64,000 nt of DNA from positions 30,992,001 through 31,056,000 of the forward strand of contig JAFFJZ010000001.1 in the NCBI GenBank assembly GCA_018340375.1, written 5' to 3'. The position numbers were made by a program, and so were the translations under genes. Positions 11,962-24,422 of the stretch are shown here, one piece after another (position 1 is the stretch's first letter; each line of letters starts with the position of its first letter). Below the pieces are notes generated by a model. That model saw nothing but the letters and a program-made list of their open reading frames with translations, searched no databases and was not told the DNA's origin. The stretch comes from Gonatopus flavifemur (Eukaryota > Arthropoda > Insecta > Hymenoptera > Dryinidae).

Positions 11962-12440
11962 TTAGGCACTCATCGGTATACATAGTATACCAAGCACAGA
12001 GTGCCTATTGCACCCGCCATCGTGCCGTGTGACAGTATCTTTTGAAATATTTGAACAATACAATTGGGAGTTTTTCATTTCATGCAATACTGATTGATAA
12101 TCCGTGGGGTTGTCTGTGTGTCTCTCTGTTTCTCTGTCAGTCAGTCTGTCTGTCTGTATGTCTGTATGTCTGTCTGTATATGGGATAGCTCTGGAGGGAG
12201 TGGACGAAATGGATTGAAATTTATAGGGGACTTTCCTGAAACCCTTTCCGAGATACCGTTTTTTTTTTATTAGAATCGGACAAGTCCTTCTATTTTTTTT
12301 TATTTTTTTCGTTGAAAATAGGTGATCTCGGAGAAAATTTTCTCCACTGTATACATATATATATATATATATACCTCATTTTCTTCGCAGTCTTTGAATA
12401 TTCGCTATCTTGGCTCGGATCGATGAATTATTACACAGGT
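11962..12440. repeat. Dispersed repeat, uninterrupted copy
   Basis: It begins near GGCACTCATCGGTATAC and carries a near-palindromic GGTATACATAGTATACC. After that come a GTCTGTCTGTCTG microsatellite, a (TA)n run at about 12353-12376 and a tail reading CCTCATTTTCTTCGCAG. A second copy begins at 24423 but is split by two fold-back elements and resumes at 26634. Comparing the two gives the pre-insertion structure. The class is not recognised. Confidence 0.7.
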
Positions 12441-13341
12441 CTACAATGATTTTGGTGCCGCTAAAACTAAAGCAGATTGTGAGTATATTCGATACCCTGA
12501 CTCTGGAAATATACTTATTTTTTTAATGCTACGTGTAGTTTTCAAGAAATCGCAGGTGTAAAATAAAATGAAAATGCACGTTTTTGAAACGTTTTATTCC
12601 ATTATTCCACACGTTAACAACATTTTATCAAATTATTCTTCAAATTATCCCAAAATATGAGTCATTCTCTTCCAAATGCGATTAGGTTTGTTCAAATATC
12701 TTTTTGTTTCTCTGAGATACGACAGTTTGAAAATTGTGTTATTTCACCTATTCACTAAATCCATGAACACACAAATTTCAAATTGTCGTGTCACAGTAAA
12801 AAAAAAGATATTCGAGCAAACTCAACGGCATTCGGAAGGGGATGGATTATATTTTGAGGTGCATCTACTAGTTTCATGAGAAAAAATTACATTCTGACGT
12901 CACGTAATCTCAAATATGTCGAAAAACGGTGTTTTTCACACTTTGACGTTAAAATATCTCAAAAACCACACGTAATAATGCAATTTTGAAGCCAGATTCG
13001 GATTCAGCGCGCCAAAATACTTCGGAAAAGTATGATACAGTTGTTGCACCAAACAAAAAGTTCAATTTTGTAGGCCTCGTTTTTCTTCAAGTTTCAAATT
13101 ACATTTGTCTAGGGACACTGCCGTTTGTATTTCTTGGAAAGGATACTATAGCGAGGGTGCTATAGCACCCTGATGTTAACCAAATTGTTCATACGAGACT
13201 TTTCGAATACCTTGCAATTCATTCTCAGAATATTGTTCAATGCCTCAATCGTTGAATACTTATATGACTGCAAAGAAATACTTTACAGAGCGATATTCTA
13301 AAACTTGTGAAGAATAGTCTAGAAATCTCACATGAACAATT
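12441..13341. other. Non-coding stretch in gene A intron 2
   Basis: No gene, clear repeat border or RNA gene is visible. The sequence is AT-rich. The short reading frame at 12676-12879 has no supporting features. Confidence 0.4.
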
Positions 13342-13355
13342 CACTTAGAGGGATG
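13342..13355 (+). repeat. Target-site duplication, left copy, of the R1-like LINE
   Basis: CACTTAGAGGGATG is repeated exactly at 15294-15307 and brackets the LINE. It shows that the truncated 5' end is the real insertion junction. Confidence 0.85.
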
Positions 13356-15098
13356 TGTATGGAATGGGGGGAAAATTCTGGAGGAGTGGAAACAGATTTG
13401 GATAGCGCCGATTGTGCAGAAGTAGAGGGCAAAAGGGTGGAAGAATATACAGGGGTAGCTCTGACCACAGCGCTATACAAGGTATACACGATGGTCGTGG
13501 CAAAGAGGCTAGAGAGGGAGGTGGAAGAAAAGAAGATAATACCGGGGAACCAGACAGGGTTTAGGAAAGGGGTAGGTACGTTGGACAACATCTACGCGTT
13601 AAATTATATAATAGGGAGAACAATTAGGGAGGGAAAAGAAAGGATAGCAGCGATATTTGTGGATTTAAAGGCGGCTTTCGACATGGTGGATAGGGGAGTG
13701 TTATGGGGGGATATGAGGAAGAGAGGGGTAAGAGAAGGGCTGATAGGAAGGATTAGGAGGCTATATGGTTGAAACAAGAGGGAGGGTAAGAGTAAGAGGG
13801 GAGCTGACGGAGGCGTTTTGGACGGCAAGGGGGATAAGGCAAGGGTGCCCTTTGAGCCCTATGCTGTTTAACTTGTCGACGTCGGATCTTGAAGGGGGAT
13901 TAGCAAGAAGTGGGAGAGGAGGGGGAAAGAGAATATGGAGTTTGGCATACGCTGACGACATAGTTGTCATATCGAGGGTGAAGGAGATGCAGGAGGTAAT
14001 TGGAGTATTGAGGAGATATTTTAGGGAGAAGGGGTTGGAGGTAAACATTGGGAAAACTAAGGTAATGAGGTTTAGGAGGGGAGGGGGAAAACAGAAAGAG
14101 GTAATGTGGAAATGGGGGAAGAAAGAGCTAGAGGAGGTTAAAGAATGGAAGTATCTGGGGTATGTTATACAGAGCAATGGTGAGGGAAAGGATAAGGAAG
14201 GGTATGGTGGTAGTGAGGACAGTATGGGGGATAGGAGAGAGGAGGTTAGGAGCGGACTGGAGGAGGAGATTGTGGATATGGGATAGATTGGTACGGACGG
14301 TAGTAGAGTATGGGGCGGAGATTTGGGGATGGAAGGAAAAAAAAGGGAACGGAGGGGTTACAGGGAAAATATTTGAGATGGACACTGGGTTTAGATCGGA
14401 GGACGCCTGGGTATATGGTGAGGGAGGAATGTAAGAGGGATAAGTTGAGAATAGGTTTCAGGAGGAGGGCCTGTAGATATGAGGAGAAACTGGAGAAAGG
14501 AGAGGAGGGGGAAGTGGCAATGAGGTGCTGGAGGGAAATAAAGTTGGGTAGAGTGGGGGGAATGTGGGTAGAAGAAAGGAGGGAATGGTATGAGGTTTTT
14601 GGGGGGCAAGGGGCGGAATGGGAGATAGGAGAAAGAGTGGGATGGGCGGAGATGATAGAGAAAGATAGGAGAACTCAAATAGAGGAGAGGAGATTGAGGA
14701 TAAGAGAATCGAGGTACAATCCGTGGTATAGGGAAGTAGGGGTAGAGGGCATCTCGAAGTACCTGAGGGAGAGTAAAGGGGTAAAGTGGGCTAGGAGGAT
14801 TGCGAGATTTAGGTTAGGGAATGAAATGAGAGGGGGGAAATATTGGGAGGAGGAGGATAGGTGGATGTGTAGGGTATGTGGAAGAGACGTAGAGGAGTGG
14901 GAACATGTGCTGGAGAGGTGCACAGGGGGTGGTCAGGTGGGGTTGGGTGAGAGGATAAGGGAAATATTGGGAGAGGATGGGACGGGGGAGGGGTGGATGA
15001 GGGAATTGGAGGGGGAAAGAAGGAGGGCAGGGAGGGGAGGGGGTTGGGAAAAGGAGGATGGGACAGAGGGAATGAATGCTGGATTGGATGGATGAATG

Positions 15099-15131
<33 letters not shown>

Positions 15132-15293
15132 GGCTTGTATGTTTGAATGTGAGGTAGAAGTAGGATAAGAGTAATAGGTTAAGATAGATGTCAGTAGAAT
15201 AAGTGGGGAAATTGTAAGGGAGGGCGGCGCTCACAAGAATTGTCAGTGGGCGCCGACGAAAGAGAAATAAAACTAATACAATACAATACAATC
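13356..15293 (+). pseudogene. 5'-truncated R1-like LINE, broken
   Basis: A non-LTR retrotransposon fragment with purine-rich sense codons unlike its surroundings. Signatures in order are GNQTGFRKGVGT, IFVDLKAAFDMVDR, RQGCPLSPMLFNL, the catalytic AYADDIVVIS and a C-terminal zinc knuckle, CRVCGRDVEEWEHVLERC. They sit in different frames, with breaks near 13380, 13770 and 14200. The copy ends in a (TC)n tract at 15102-15131, a short tail and ACAATACAATACAAT. It is flanked by a 14-bp target duplication, CACTTAGAGGGATG, at 13342-13355 and 15294-15307. The N-terminal endonuclease is missing. R1-like clade membership is my judgement from the YADD and C-terminal CCHC arrangement. Confidence 0.88.
15104..15131 (+). 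repeat. (TC)n microsatellite in the LINE 3' region
   Basis: A pure TC run just after the LINE coding region. It is probably part of the element's 3' untranslated region. Confidence 0.8.
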
Positions 15294-15839
15294 CACTTAG
15301 AGGGATGCTAGGGCCGAGACGCTAACTATTTTGTTTATAACATTCAAAAAATCTTTTAATAAAATCAAAATAACGCTGTGTACAGCAGTTCTTCAATGAA
15401 TTTTGAAAATTACTATGTACGGAGAGATGTTTTGATTCAATTGAATTAATTCTCTCCAGTTTGTTGTAAATAAAATGGCTAAGGTCCTGGTATTAGCATC
15501 ACATGCTGTAAGGGGATACCAGTGTGCCCTCGGAGCAAAAATTCTCTTGGTAAGAATTCTCCGAACTAAATTCATAGAAATAGATGAAATTTTCAAGAAA
15601 TGATCTTCAGTACTTTATCGCAGTGCAGAATCCAAATTTTGAATTTCAAACTTTCTCACAGATGTTGGAAAAGAATTTTTTGGAATTTGGAAATTTGGGC
15701 TTTGTATCGCAAATAAAGTATTAACGATTATTCCCTGAAAACTTCAGATACATTCATGAATTCAGTTCAGATAATTCTTACCGAGGAAATGTTTGTCGAG
15801 TCCGTATACTGTTACATATTTTCAACTGCGTGCAATTAG

Positions 15840-16075
15840 TGTCCCCTTGAAATATTGCCACAATATTACTAAAATATATAATATCGACAGGTGTGAAATA
15901 TTACGGTGACATCACTGAAATATTGCTGTGATATTGACGTTATATTACAATATTGCTGTGATATCACTGCAATAAATCTGCGTGGACATGAAATATTACG
16001 GCAATATCGCAGTAATATTTCCCTGCAATATCACAGAATAATATTACTGCGATATTACTGCAATATTCTGTGCTG
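15840..16075. mobile_element. Small repeat of AATATTGC/GCAATATT motifs
   Basis: Interspersed AATATTGCTGTGATAT and its complement form a self-complementary stretch of about 230 bp. It resembles other fold-back elements here. Non-coding. Confidence 0.4.
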
Positions 16076-17065
16076 TGTGGGGACTTCGCATTTGTGGACA
16101 GATTTATATGAAACATGGGTCCTAGGGGTTTTGTAAGGTGAGGAATTCGAATCTGACGTCGAAAAACGCATTCCAGATGGCGGATCCAACATGGCGGACG
16201 TGAATCTAGTCAATTTCACATTCATGTACAGATTTATATGAACCATGCGTTCCAGGGGTTTTCGAGGGTGCTGAATTCGAATCTGGGGTAAAATCCCGAA
16301 TTCATGATAGCTGACGCGAATTTGGTCAACTTCGCATTTGTGGACAGATTTATATGAAACATGGGTCCTAGGGGTTTTAGAGGTTGAGGAATCCAATATG
16401 ACACACGTGAATATAGTCATTCTGCCACTAATGAACAAAATTATATTGTTATATGTAACACGGGTTCTAGGGATTTTCAAGGGTGCTGAATCAAAATCTG
16501 GGCTTCAATGTTGAAAGAAAATAATAATTTCGATCTTCTCGTGTAAGCTTTACTACATCCGAAGACTCTCCAAGAGCTGGTTGACGTTATGACAACGGCG
16601 CCCTAATGAGAATCCAAAAGTGAAGGTAGTAGCTATTGAAACAAATGAAGCCTGAAAATATTCGGATTCATTCCTAAATTACGCCTAAATAACTCTTCGT
16701 TACGCTTATTATGCTCAAACGACTTTTAGTCTACGCTTTCGTCGCGCTTCCAGGCTTCATTTTCACCAGGACAGTTGAAATTCTAGAGTTCTCCAGGTAC
16801 TTGTTTCTGAATCATTTGGGGTAGTATAAAGGATGGTGAGCAATAAGTTCCAGGCTTTCTGAACATTACATTTACAAAGTTTCTCAATTGAGTGACAAGC
16901 CGATGAGTGCCTTTTCATATATCCCCGGATATCTGAATTGCTCAAAATGCGAGCGAAGCGAGCATATGTGGGCTACGATGAATTCAAAATGAGCGAAGCG
17001 AATTTTGAAGGGGGTCGGGCTGCTGAGCGAAGCGAAGCAGTCAAGGAGCGGAGCCTTCTGATTCT
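16076..17065. repeat. ~1-kb dispersed repeat, copy 1, with internal ~120-bp minisatellite
   Basis: The first half holds imperfect tandem units of the type TTCGCATTTGTGGACAGATT and ATGGGTCCTAGGGGTTTT. The second half contains GAGCGAAGCGA blocks and a conserved tract with TTCCAGGCTTTCTGAACATT. The same order occurs at 26701-27690, so this is one dispersed element. Reading frames inside are by-products of the repeat. Confidence 0.75.
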
Positions 17066-17766
17066 GTTTTAGATAAGAAATACGACCTGTATCTCCCCCA
17101 CTGATAGAAGACTTGAATTGCGAGGCGCTCTACGAATGTGGACATAACTCTTGCATATATGATCTTTTCACGCTGGAGAACATTTTTTTACTTACTTGAA
17201 AAATATATGAAAATACCCTGAAAAGTTTGTCGGATGGAATTATTTTGTTGGTACCTGAACAAATGATCAAAAAACACTATTCTGAGGCCTCTTAAAGTAG
17301 GATACCTCCTCAAGAAATGTACTGCAAGATTTTGAGTTTTGCCTAACCCTGAACTGTATACATGGGTCAAGTGGACACACAGCGTTTTGTCAAATCCATG
17401 TCGTTTTACATCACGCGGTTTTTCGTCACCACAATTATGGGTGAGAGAAAACGTGCGTGCGATTGAAATCGACTTTTATTGATTTCAGTGTATAGCTCAT
17501 ACAGTCTGGTGTTTTGATTTTACCTTCACTGAAACAGAATCAAATATCATCATCAAGAATTATAGCAAATCCCATCCCGGGTAGAACTGCGAATCGGCCC
17601 ATTTCTGGCCCCGTTCAGACCCTGGTTAGGAAGGTCTGAGCTCGGATAGGGCCCGGACAGGGCTACTTTTCAATCGGGGAGATTTCTACCTGGAATCAGT
17701 CAGGTTTCGTGGATCCGCGTATGTACAGTATGAGTGGAAAAAAAATATGTCACAGTTCTAGAGTTA

Positions 17767-18136
17767 CACGGAGAAAAAGGAATTCGCTGTGGCAGCGAAA
17801 TCCACTTTTGCTGGGTTCCTTTTGCCAGAGCAGCAAATTTTTTGCTGTGACAGCAAACTATTTGCTGTTCCAGCAATCTTGTTAGCTGCGACAGCGAATT
17901 TTTAGCTGTGGCAGCAAAAAATGTTTGCTATCCCAGCAAAATTTGTTTGCTATTCTGTATTTAATACTGAAAATTTGCTGGCGGAGGAAACATTTTTTGC
18001 TGCCACAGCTAAAAAATTGCTGTCGTAGCTAACACGGTTGCTGTTATAGCAAATTTTTAGCTAGGTCAGCAAAAAATTTTGCTATTGTATACATAATACC
18101 TCGATTTGCTGCGTCAGCAAATTTTTTCTCTCCGTG
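17767..18136. mobile_element. MITE with CACGGAG ends and CTGTGACAGCAAA repeats
   Basis: The ends are CACGGAGAAAAAGGAATT and TTTTTTCTCTCCGTG. The interior holds roughly ten variants of a short TTGCTGTGRCAGCAAA palindrome in tandem. Several of these half-sites could pair with one another. Non-coding. Confidence 0.65.
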
Positions 18137-18438
18137 TAATAGCTTAGGATTTTGTGATTTCTTCATCCATTCATCTCAATAAACGATCCAAATTCCAACA
18201 ACATAAAAGAGTAATCACTTTTCGACTCGCCTTCATTGTTATTTCTATTTAGTTCATCCATTTTTTAGAAGACTGGGGACTTATATTCAATAAGTTCAAA
18301 AATACGTAATGTTCTTCAGAAATATAACAAGAATAATGCAGATGCAAAATGACGTGAATAGCTATCAGGAGAAATATATGGTTAGGATGGTGAACTCGGT
18401 ATTCATTTCTTCGTTTTTCATGAGCAACGAGAACTCAC

Positions 18439-18582
18439 CTGAACTGACATTTTCAAATCTGTCCCCATTTCGTTGATCCTCTTTTCATATTTTGCAATCC
18501 AATTATTTAATGATGATAAGATCGTTGTCACGGTGTGTGGTATCGTTTGATCCAGTAGATGATTCTTACTTCCAAAATTGGG
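18439..18582 (-). CDS. Gene A exon 2: 48-codon helical exon
   Basis: A phase-0 exon of 144 bp between acceptor TATACATTCACAG and a consensus donor, CAG|GTGAGT. Its last 35 codons match the last 35 of gene B's 59-codon exon (50500-50324) without a gap: I-P-x-x-V-x-T, then N-x-W-I, ending at the same donor. The first 13 residues have no obvious match, so B is longer at the start by 11 codons. No cysteine. The acceptor choice is supported by sequence but not proven, since the frame stays open for another ~60 bp upstream. Confidence 0.78.
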
Positions 18583-18639
18583 CTGTGAATGTATACATAG
18601 TTTTTGCCAACGTGGAATTTCAGTACTCACCCTCTTCAT

Positions 18640-20210
18640 TGTATTAACTTATATGTGTACGTTTTGACGAGAGCCTCGAAACCATCGAAACAGGGATGCA
18701 ATTAAAGAATTTTTTTATTACAAACTCAAGCTTTGAAAAAAGTGACTATTTATTCTCGAATAGTGAAAAGTGAATGTTCGATTTTATCGTCAACTGTGAA
18801 TAGCGAGCCTTCCCAATTTGAATATTTTCAAATGATTTCAACTCGAAAAATTGAACATGCTCACTTTTGGTTGTCAATGCAAAATGATATTCCATTTTGA
18901 AAATTTTGGGCAGTTGAATTATTATCAGTTACAGGCCACCCATAAAACGCACTCCCCACTCCCAAAAGAAATGTCTTATTTCAACCAAGAGTTTTTGTTG
19001 AGCTCTGTGAAACAATTTTTCCTGAAAATTGGACCTTATTTCCAAAATTTGTTCTGAAATTGAGTTGAAGTTCCTGAAAATTCAGTAAAACTTATCTGAA
19101 ATTCAAAAGAAAGTGCCTATGAGGAATTACAGTCAAATTTTTTGAATTTCCAGAAGGAATTTCATTGCACAGTGAACTTTGGGTAACAAAATTTTTATTG
19201 AGTTAACCCTCCTTCGTACAATTCGAAATTATCACAGATCCGTACAGTTCGGGCTTCAGAGGCTCGGATAGTAAAATATGAAGAATATAACAAGGAAAAA
19301 TTGGAAATTTGTCAACTTTTCATACTTCATTTTCATAAATTCATTTTGAAACATCTTCTTTTGTCATTATTTTTCTACCGGTCATTTCTTCCCCTGGAGA
19401 AGAAAATGTGGGAAGAAACCCCATTCAAAATGTCTGACAGTTCCAAACAAAAAATTGTTTGTCAGGTTTCTAGTCGGTTTTTGTCCCGTACAATTCCAGA
19501 TGATACTAACAAAATATATTTCAGCGGCCTCTGATGGGTTCGGCATTTGCTTGATATGTCCGACAAATCCAGATAGAAAAATTTTTCATCAGGTTTTATC
19601 AGGTTCTTGGTCGGTTTTTGTCCCGTTAAATCCTTAACAATGCTGATAAAATATTTTGTGACGGCTTTTCTCCGGTTTTACACGCTATGTAAATCAGATA
19701 GAAACTGCATGAAATACTCGAGTTTTTTTCATCGGATAGTGACTAGTTTTTCGGCCTGTGAAATCCGAGTGAAATCAATTAAAAAATATTTTGTCCGCTA
19801 TATTGACCGGTTTTCCATACTGCAAAATACAGCTTGGATTAAATATTCGAGAATACTTTTGGTCAGATTGTGACTGGTTTTTCGGCTTTTAAAATCCGAG
19901 TGAGATCCATCAAAAAATATTTTGTTTGCTATTGACCGGTTGTTCATACTGCAACATGCAGTTTACGTAAGATATTCGAAGATATTTTTTGTCGAAATTC
20001 GATTGATCGTTCATGTTATGGAATCCGAATAGTATCGAATAAAAACCTCCTGCCCATAGTATTTTCTTCGAAATTGATCGTCCTTAGAAAAATTTCCTTG
20101 ATTCTGACCAAAACGTGTCATTTTTTGTACAATTTTTTTGTGGAAAAATGAAGTGTTTCGGCCAAAATGCAGTAAATCTTCCTCCGGACGGTTTCCAATG
20201 CTATGAAGTT
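18640..20210. other. Non-coding stretch with ~130-bp degenerate tandem repeats
   Basis: From about 19590 to 20060 there are three or four diverged units containing GTGACTRGTTTTTCGGC, AAATCCGAGTGA and TTGACCGGTT. The rest shows no gene or recognised repeat. It lies in the first intron of gene A. The frames at 18851-19057 and 19301-19873 show no protein-like composition. Confidence 0.5.
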
Positions 20211-20211
20211 C

Positions 20212-20432
20212 GTACCGTAAAACGGGGTGAACAGGATGATTCTAAAGTGAATAGGATCACGCAGAAAAGATGTTGAATAAGTTCGTAATTGATTTTTCAA
20301 AGGATAAAAGTGTTAGATAGTGAGGATTTACCATTCCTATTAATCACATAATTAGTTATGACTCTGTTCAACATCTTTTCTGCGTGATCCTATTCACCTT
20401 AAAATGATCCTGTTCACCCCGTTCTACGGTAC
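20212..20432. mobile_element. Palindromic fold-back element
   Basis: ACCGTAAAACGGGGTGAACAG and its complement form the ends. Matching arms (AGGATCACGCAGAAAAGATG) surround a short centre near 20320. Non-coding. Confidence 0.7.
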
Positions 20433-20591
20433 CCATATAACACACGAAGAATGCTTTGTGAAGGACAAGAAAAGAGGTCTTTGAAAACTATTTTCGAACC
20501 AATAAATTCATGTAGAGCTCTGAATGAGTTCAATGTTTGGGAAATCAACGAATTCTTTGAGAATACTGAAACAATTCTTCCAGTATTTTTA

Positions 20592-20834
20592 CACTGAGAA
20601 AAATAATGATTAATATCAAGGATTTTAATTCATGAATACTGCCAAGAATAAAAATTCTTGATTAAAGATAATATGTTATGGGCCTAAGAAAGTTTTTCAC
20701 GAATCAAAAAATATTTTCTCGATTCAAGACCATTTCTTTTGAGCTAATAACATATCAGCTCTAATCAAGAATTTTTATTCTTGGCAGTATTCATGAATTA
20801 AAATTCTTGATATTAATCATTATTTTTCTCAGTG
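20592..20834. mobile_element. Palindromic MITE with CACTGAGAAAAA ends
   Basis: CACTGAGAAAAATAATGATT and the exact complement at the other end enclose arms containing TTGATATTAATC and ATTCTTGGCAGTATTC. It belongs to the same terminal family as 3980-4534 and the insertion in the gene B exon array (61939-62182). Confidence 0.75.
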
Positions 20835-21269
20835 TAGAGACCTCGTTGATGTCTCAAACATTGAACTTCTTCAAAGCTCGTTATGAATTCATCAGTTCGG
20901 AAAGAATTTTCTAAAAATTCTATTCTCATTCTTAGAAAGAAATTCTTCTTGTGTTATATGGGTAAATTGTATGTAGATATGATTTGTCAGACTTTGACTG
21001 GTTGTCCAACCTTTGAAATCCGAATAGCGAAACCCGAAGATCTTCTTATAAACGTAGATCAAGTGTATGAGTATTCGAACGTTTCAAGAACCTTTACAAA
21101 ACGCATATTAACCTAAAGTAAATCTACCTCACCTGAAGAGATTGTGTCGTCTTAGGGCATCGAATAGAAAATTCTTACAAACATATTTCGTTCAGAATTG
21201 ACGGGTTTTGTGTATCGTAAAATTGCAGTTAGGAGCCGTATAAGGTATTTTTCCACATATATTGGATTC

Positions 21270-22532
21270 GTGAATATGACTCCGCCCTTTTTTGTCCAAA
21301 TAAAACACATTTGCTTGTTTAGAAAATTTAAGAACAGTTTATTCAAAGTATGCTCCATCTGCAGCTACAACCTTTGCCCATCTTTCAGGTAATTTATGTA
21401 TTCCTTGACTGAAGAAATCCTGATCTTCTGAACTGATTCAATTATTAAGCCAAATTCTGATACTTTCGTATTTAGCGAACCGTTCTCCTGTAAGATCTGA
21501 ATGCATTGTCCGAAATAAGTGATAATCCGACCGAGCTATGTCTGGCGAATATAGCGGATGGAAAAGTACTCCCCAGGCCTGTCCATCTAAATATTTTTTC
21601 ATGACTTGTGCGGTGTGCGGTTTGGCATTGTCATGTTGCAGAATCAATTGACTGTGCCTATTCATCTATTCTGGTCGTTTTTTTTCCTATGACTTGCTTC
21701 AATTGCATTAGTTGTCGTCGGTAAAGTTCTCCATCAATAGTTCGAGCAACTCATAATATACAACACCTCTCTGATCCCACCAAATGCAGAGCGTAACCTT
21801 GGCACAGTGAATATTTCTTTTTGGCTGTGATGGGCCCGGTTCAACTGGCTTCACCCAAGATTTTTGGCGTTTTAGATTCTCATAGTATATCTATTTTTCA
21901 TTTCCTGTGACTATTCGATGCAAAAATCTTTTTCGTTGCTGTCTTTGAAGTAGTATTTCACAAATTGTTTTTCGACGTTCCATGTCTCTTTCTCTCAATT
22001 CATGTGGGACCCAGTTATTGAGTTTTTGAACCATTCCCATTGCTTTTAAGCGCTTCGCAACAGTTGATCGTTCAACATTCAATGCTGCAGCCAGTTCTGC
22101 TTGAGTCTGGCAAGAATCCTCTGTCAATAATGCTTCCAAATCAGCATCTTCAAATTTTTTTGGTGGTTTTCTGTATTCTTTGTCCTCAGTGCCAAAATCA
22201 TTATTTTGAAATCGTCGAAACCATTCCTTGCAAGTTGTATTAGATGGAGCATGCTCCCCGTAAATCTCCACAAGCAAACGATACGTTTCCGCTGCACTTT
22301 TTTTCGCGATGAAATAGTGTAACAACACTTCCCGCAAATGATGTTTACTTGGAACGAAAACCGACATGTTCAAGGAGGTAAGAATTTGTTGCTCACAAAC
22401 CAAACCAAATGTCGCGTAGTGCGTTTGACAGCTGACAAAAAGTACTATCGAATACAAGTGTTGCTATCTATTAGTACACGTAAACAATATTAACAACGAC
22501 ATGTGTTAGGATAGGGCGGAGTCATATTCACA
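21270..22532 (-). pseudogene. Dead mariner transposon
   Basis: Terminal inverted repeats TGAATATGACTCCGCCC and GGGCGGAGTCATATTCA bound a ~1.26-kb element. The transposase reads leftward from about 22367 (MSVFVPSKHH). It has an N-terminal helix-turn-helix region (CKEWFRRFQNNDFG), the linker motif WVPHEL and, further on, LQHDNAKPHTA and YSPDIARSDYHLF of the D,D34D catalytic core. The first catalytic aspartate is lost (TGNEK for TGDEK) and the next codon is a stop. More stops and frame breaks lie between 21890 and 21670. It is a fossil copy without activity. Confidence 0.9.
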
Positions 22533-22822
22533 CATTATCCCAAGGTAACTAATTTTCCATCCTGCTAAACTGAAACAGCGAGGTAAGCAAGGCGAAGAAA
22601 CATTGTTTCAGGGATGATCTTTCCTTCGAACTACCTTGTACTTATAACAACAGCTCCGTAAATTGATATTTATGGAGTTGTCGATCTACGGGTATAATAT
22701 TGGATCATGGAGAAGTTAATCGAAACAATGTTTTTCGGACTCAATCACATTACTGCATCGAATAGCCCAGCGAACATTCAGAAATCTTTGAGATGCCTTG
22801 CCATGATTTCCTTAAGGTCTTA

Positions 22823-23050
22823 CACGGAAAAAAAGTATGGTTATCGCAACGAACAGAGGTATAGTTTGAAGAGAAAGTGTAAGTGACGATATTGTATCGT
22901 TATGGTCACGATATAGATGGTTGAGGCTAACCATCTATATTGTTCCTCGGAAGATCTGTTTCGTCAGGGCAACGATACTGATATTCCTATACTTTAGACG
23001 TCATGACAACGATCCCGTATCGTTATGAGAACGATACTTTTTTTTCCGTG
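22823..23050. mobile_element. MITE with CACGGAAAAAAA ends
   Basis: CACGGAAAAAAAGTATGGTT and TATCGTTATGAGAACGATAC through TTTTTTTTCCGTG form inverted ends. Internal ACGATA and TATCGT motifs repeat. Non-coding. Confidence 0.6.
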
Positions 23051-24420
23051 TATAGAAATCTTGGCAAGACATCTTGAAGATATCTGAACGTTAGCTGGGA
23101 GGATCATGTCATTCGAAGCATTTTGTCCGGGATTCAGTACTTCTTGACGCTATGAATAATGTCGGCGGACTGGAAATTTCCGAGCACTGTAGGAACCCGG
23201 CAAACCTCATCAGATCTGCACATTTTGGGAATATGTGAATCACGGTGTATTATTCCTGTCAGCTTTCCATGCAGGCATGCCTTACAAAACCTACTATGTG
23301 CCAGTGAACTGGCGAACCGGTACAAATCATCTTCGTTTCTGGTTAGGCATTATCAGCAAATGTGATTGTCAACTGAGAAGTGTTTTGTGTTGGCACTACG
23401 GAGAGTTTCGAGCACTCTGGCGACCCGCCGATCCTATCAAGATCGGCATATTCAAGGAATGCGTGATTGACTGAGGGGTTCTGACGAAGTTCTCAATCGG
23501 TGAGTCTTACAAAATCTGTCACAATTTTTTTTGCCGGCCAACCGGTATCACCCTGTCACTATTCCTCCATGCCAGTGTCAGCTAATTACAGCACCTTCTT
23601 CCGATTATGCTCTTTACATACAAGAACTGACATCATTTTCACCCGACAACCCTGATTGTACCAGATATTTTGGTAAGCCTTGCCAATCCTAACTCATTCT
23701 CAACTTGGTACAAATCTGGTATTTGCGAACCAGAGAAAGACCACACAAAACCAGACAGATCCAGCTAAAAGAGTTGTCCGGATTCGTCAATGCATTTTGA
23801 GTAGGGAATGATCGGTCCGCAATCAGTCCCTTTCTTCCCTCTAAACAGGCATAGAAACTTGAGCTTCCGCTCGAGTAGGCGAAAAGTTCTTTATTATATA
23901 ACTATTGCAGTGTGTTTTTAAATGTTTTCGGAGCTGTAAACAACAAAATGGCGGCTTCTCAATGTTTTTCCCTGAACATCTTTTTTTCGTGACCGGACAA
24001 ATAACTCCTGCAAATTTGAAAACACAATCATAAGCCAAAAACATTTCCATTGAATATGATATTAGGTTCAGCTGCACGTAGGTTTTTTTTCAATTAATTC
24101 TTGCCAAAATCGCATGTTTTCTAAGAAAATTCGAAAAAACGGAGTTTGCTCGAAAATCGTAATAAAAATTGAACTTTGCATCATAGAAAAAAATCTTGCG
24201 TACTGCTGTAGCTAATGTCATGTTGAATATGAATTCTCTTGGCTTATGTTCGTATCTTCAAATTTGCAGGAGTTATTTGTCCGGTCACGGTAAGAAAAAT
24301 CTTCAGGGAAGAACACTGAGGAGTCGCCATTTTGTTGTTTACAGCTTCGAAAAAATTGAAAAACACACTACAATATTTATATAATATAGAACTTCTCATC
24401 AAATTTCGACAGGCTCAATT
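23051..24420. other. Non-coding stretch in gene A intron 1
   Basis: No convincing exon was found despite checking GT donors near 23508 and 23640. Around 23890-24110 and 24190-24380 a sequence containing TGTCCGGTCACG and TTTGTTGTTTACAGCT occurs in inverted orientation, a diverged inverted repeat. Reading frames here show no known motif. Confidence 0.4.
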
Positions 24421-24422
24421 TT

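Noticed and set aside
13328..15291. Long minus-strand frames opposite the R1-like LINE
   Set aside because: They are antisense shadows of a purine-rich coding strand, which produces proline- and serine-rich open frames.
21135..21240. Possible exon of gene A with donor CAG|GTGAGG at 21134
   Set aside because: The phase-0 frame has a stop 14 codons upstream with no acceptor between. It lies beside the mariner end.
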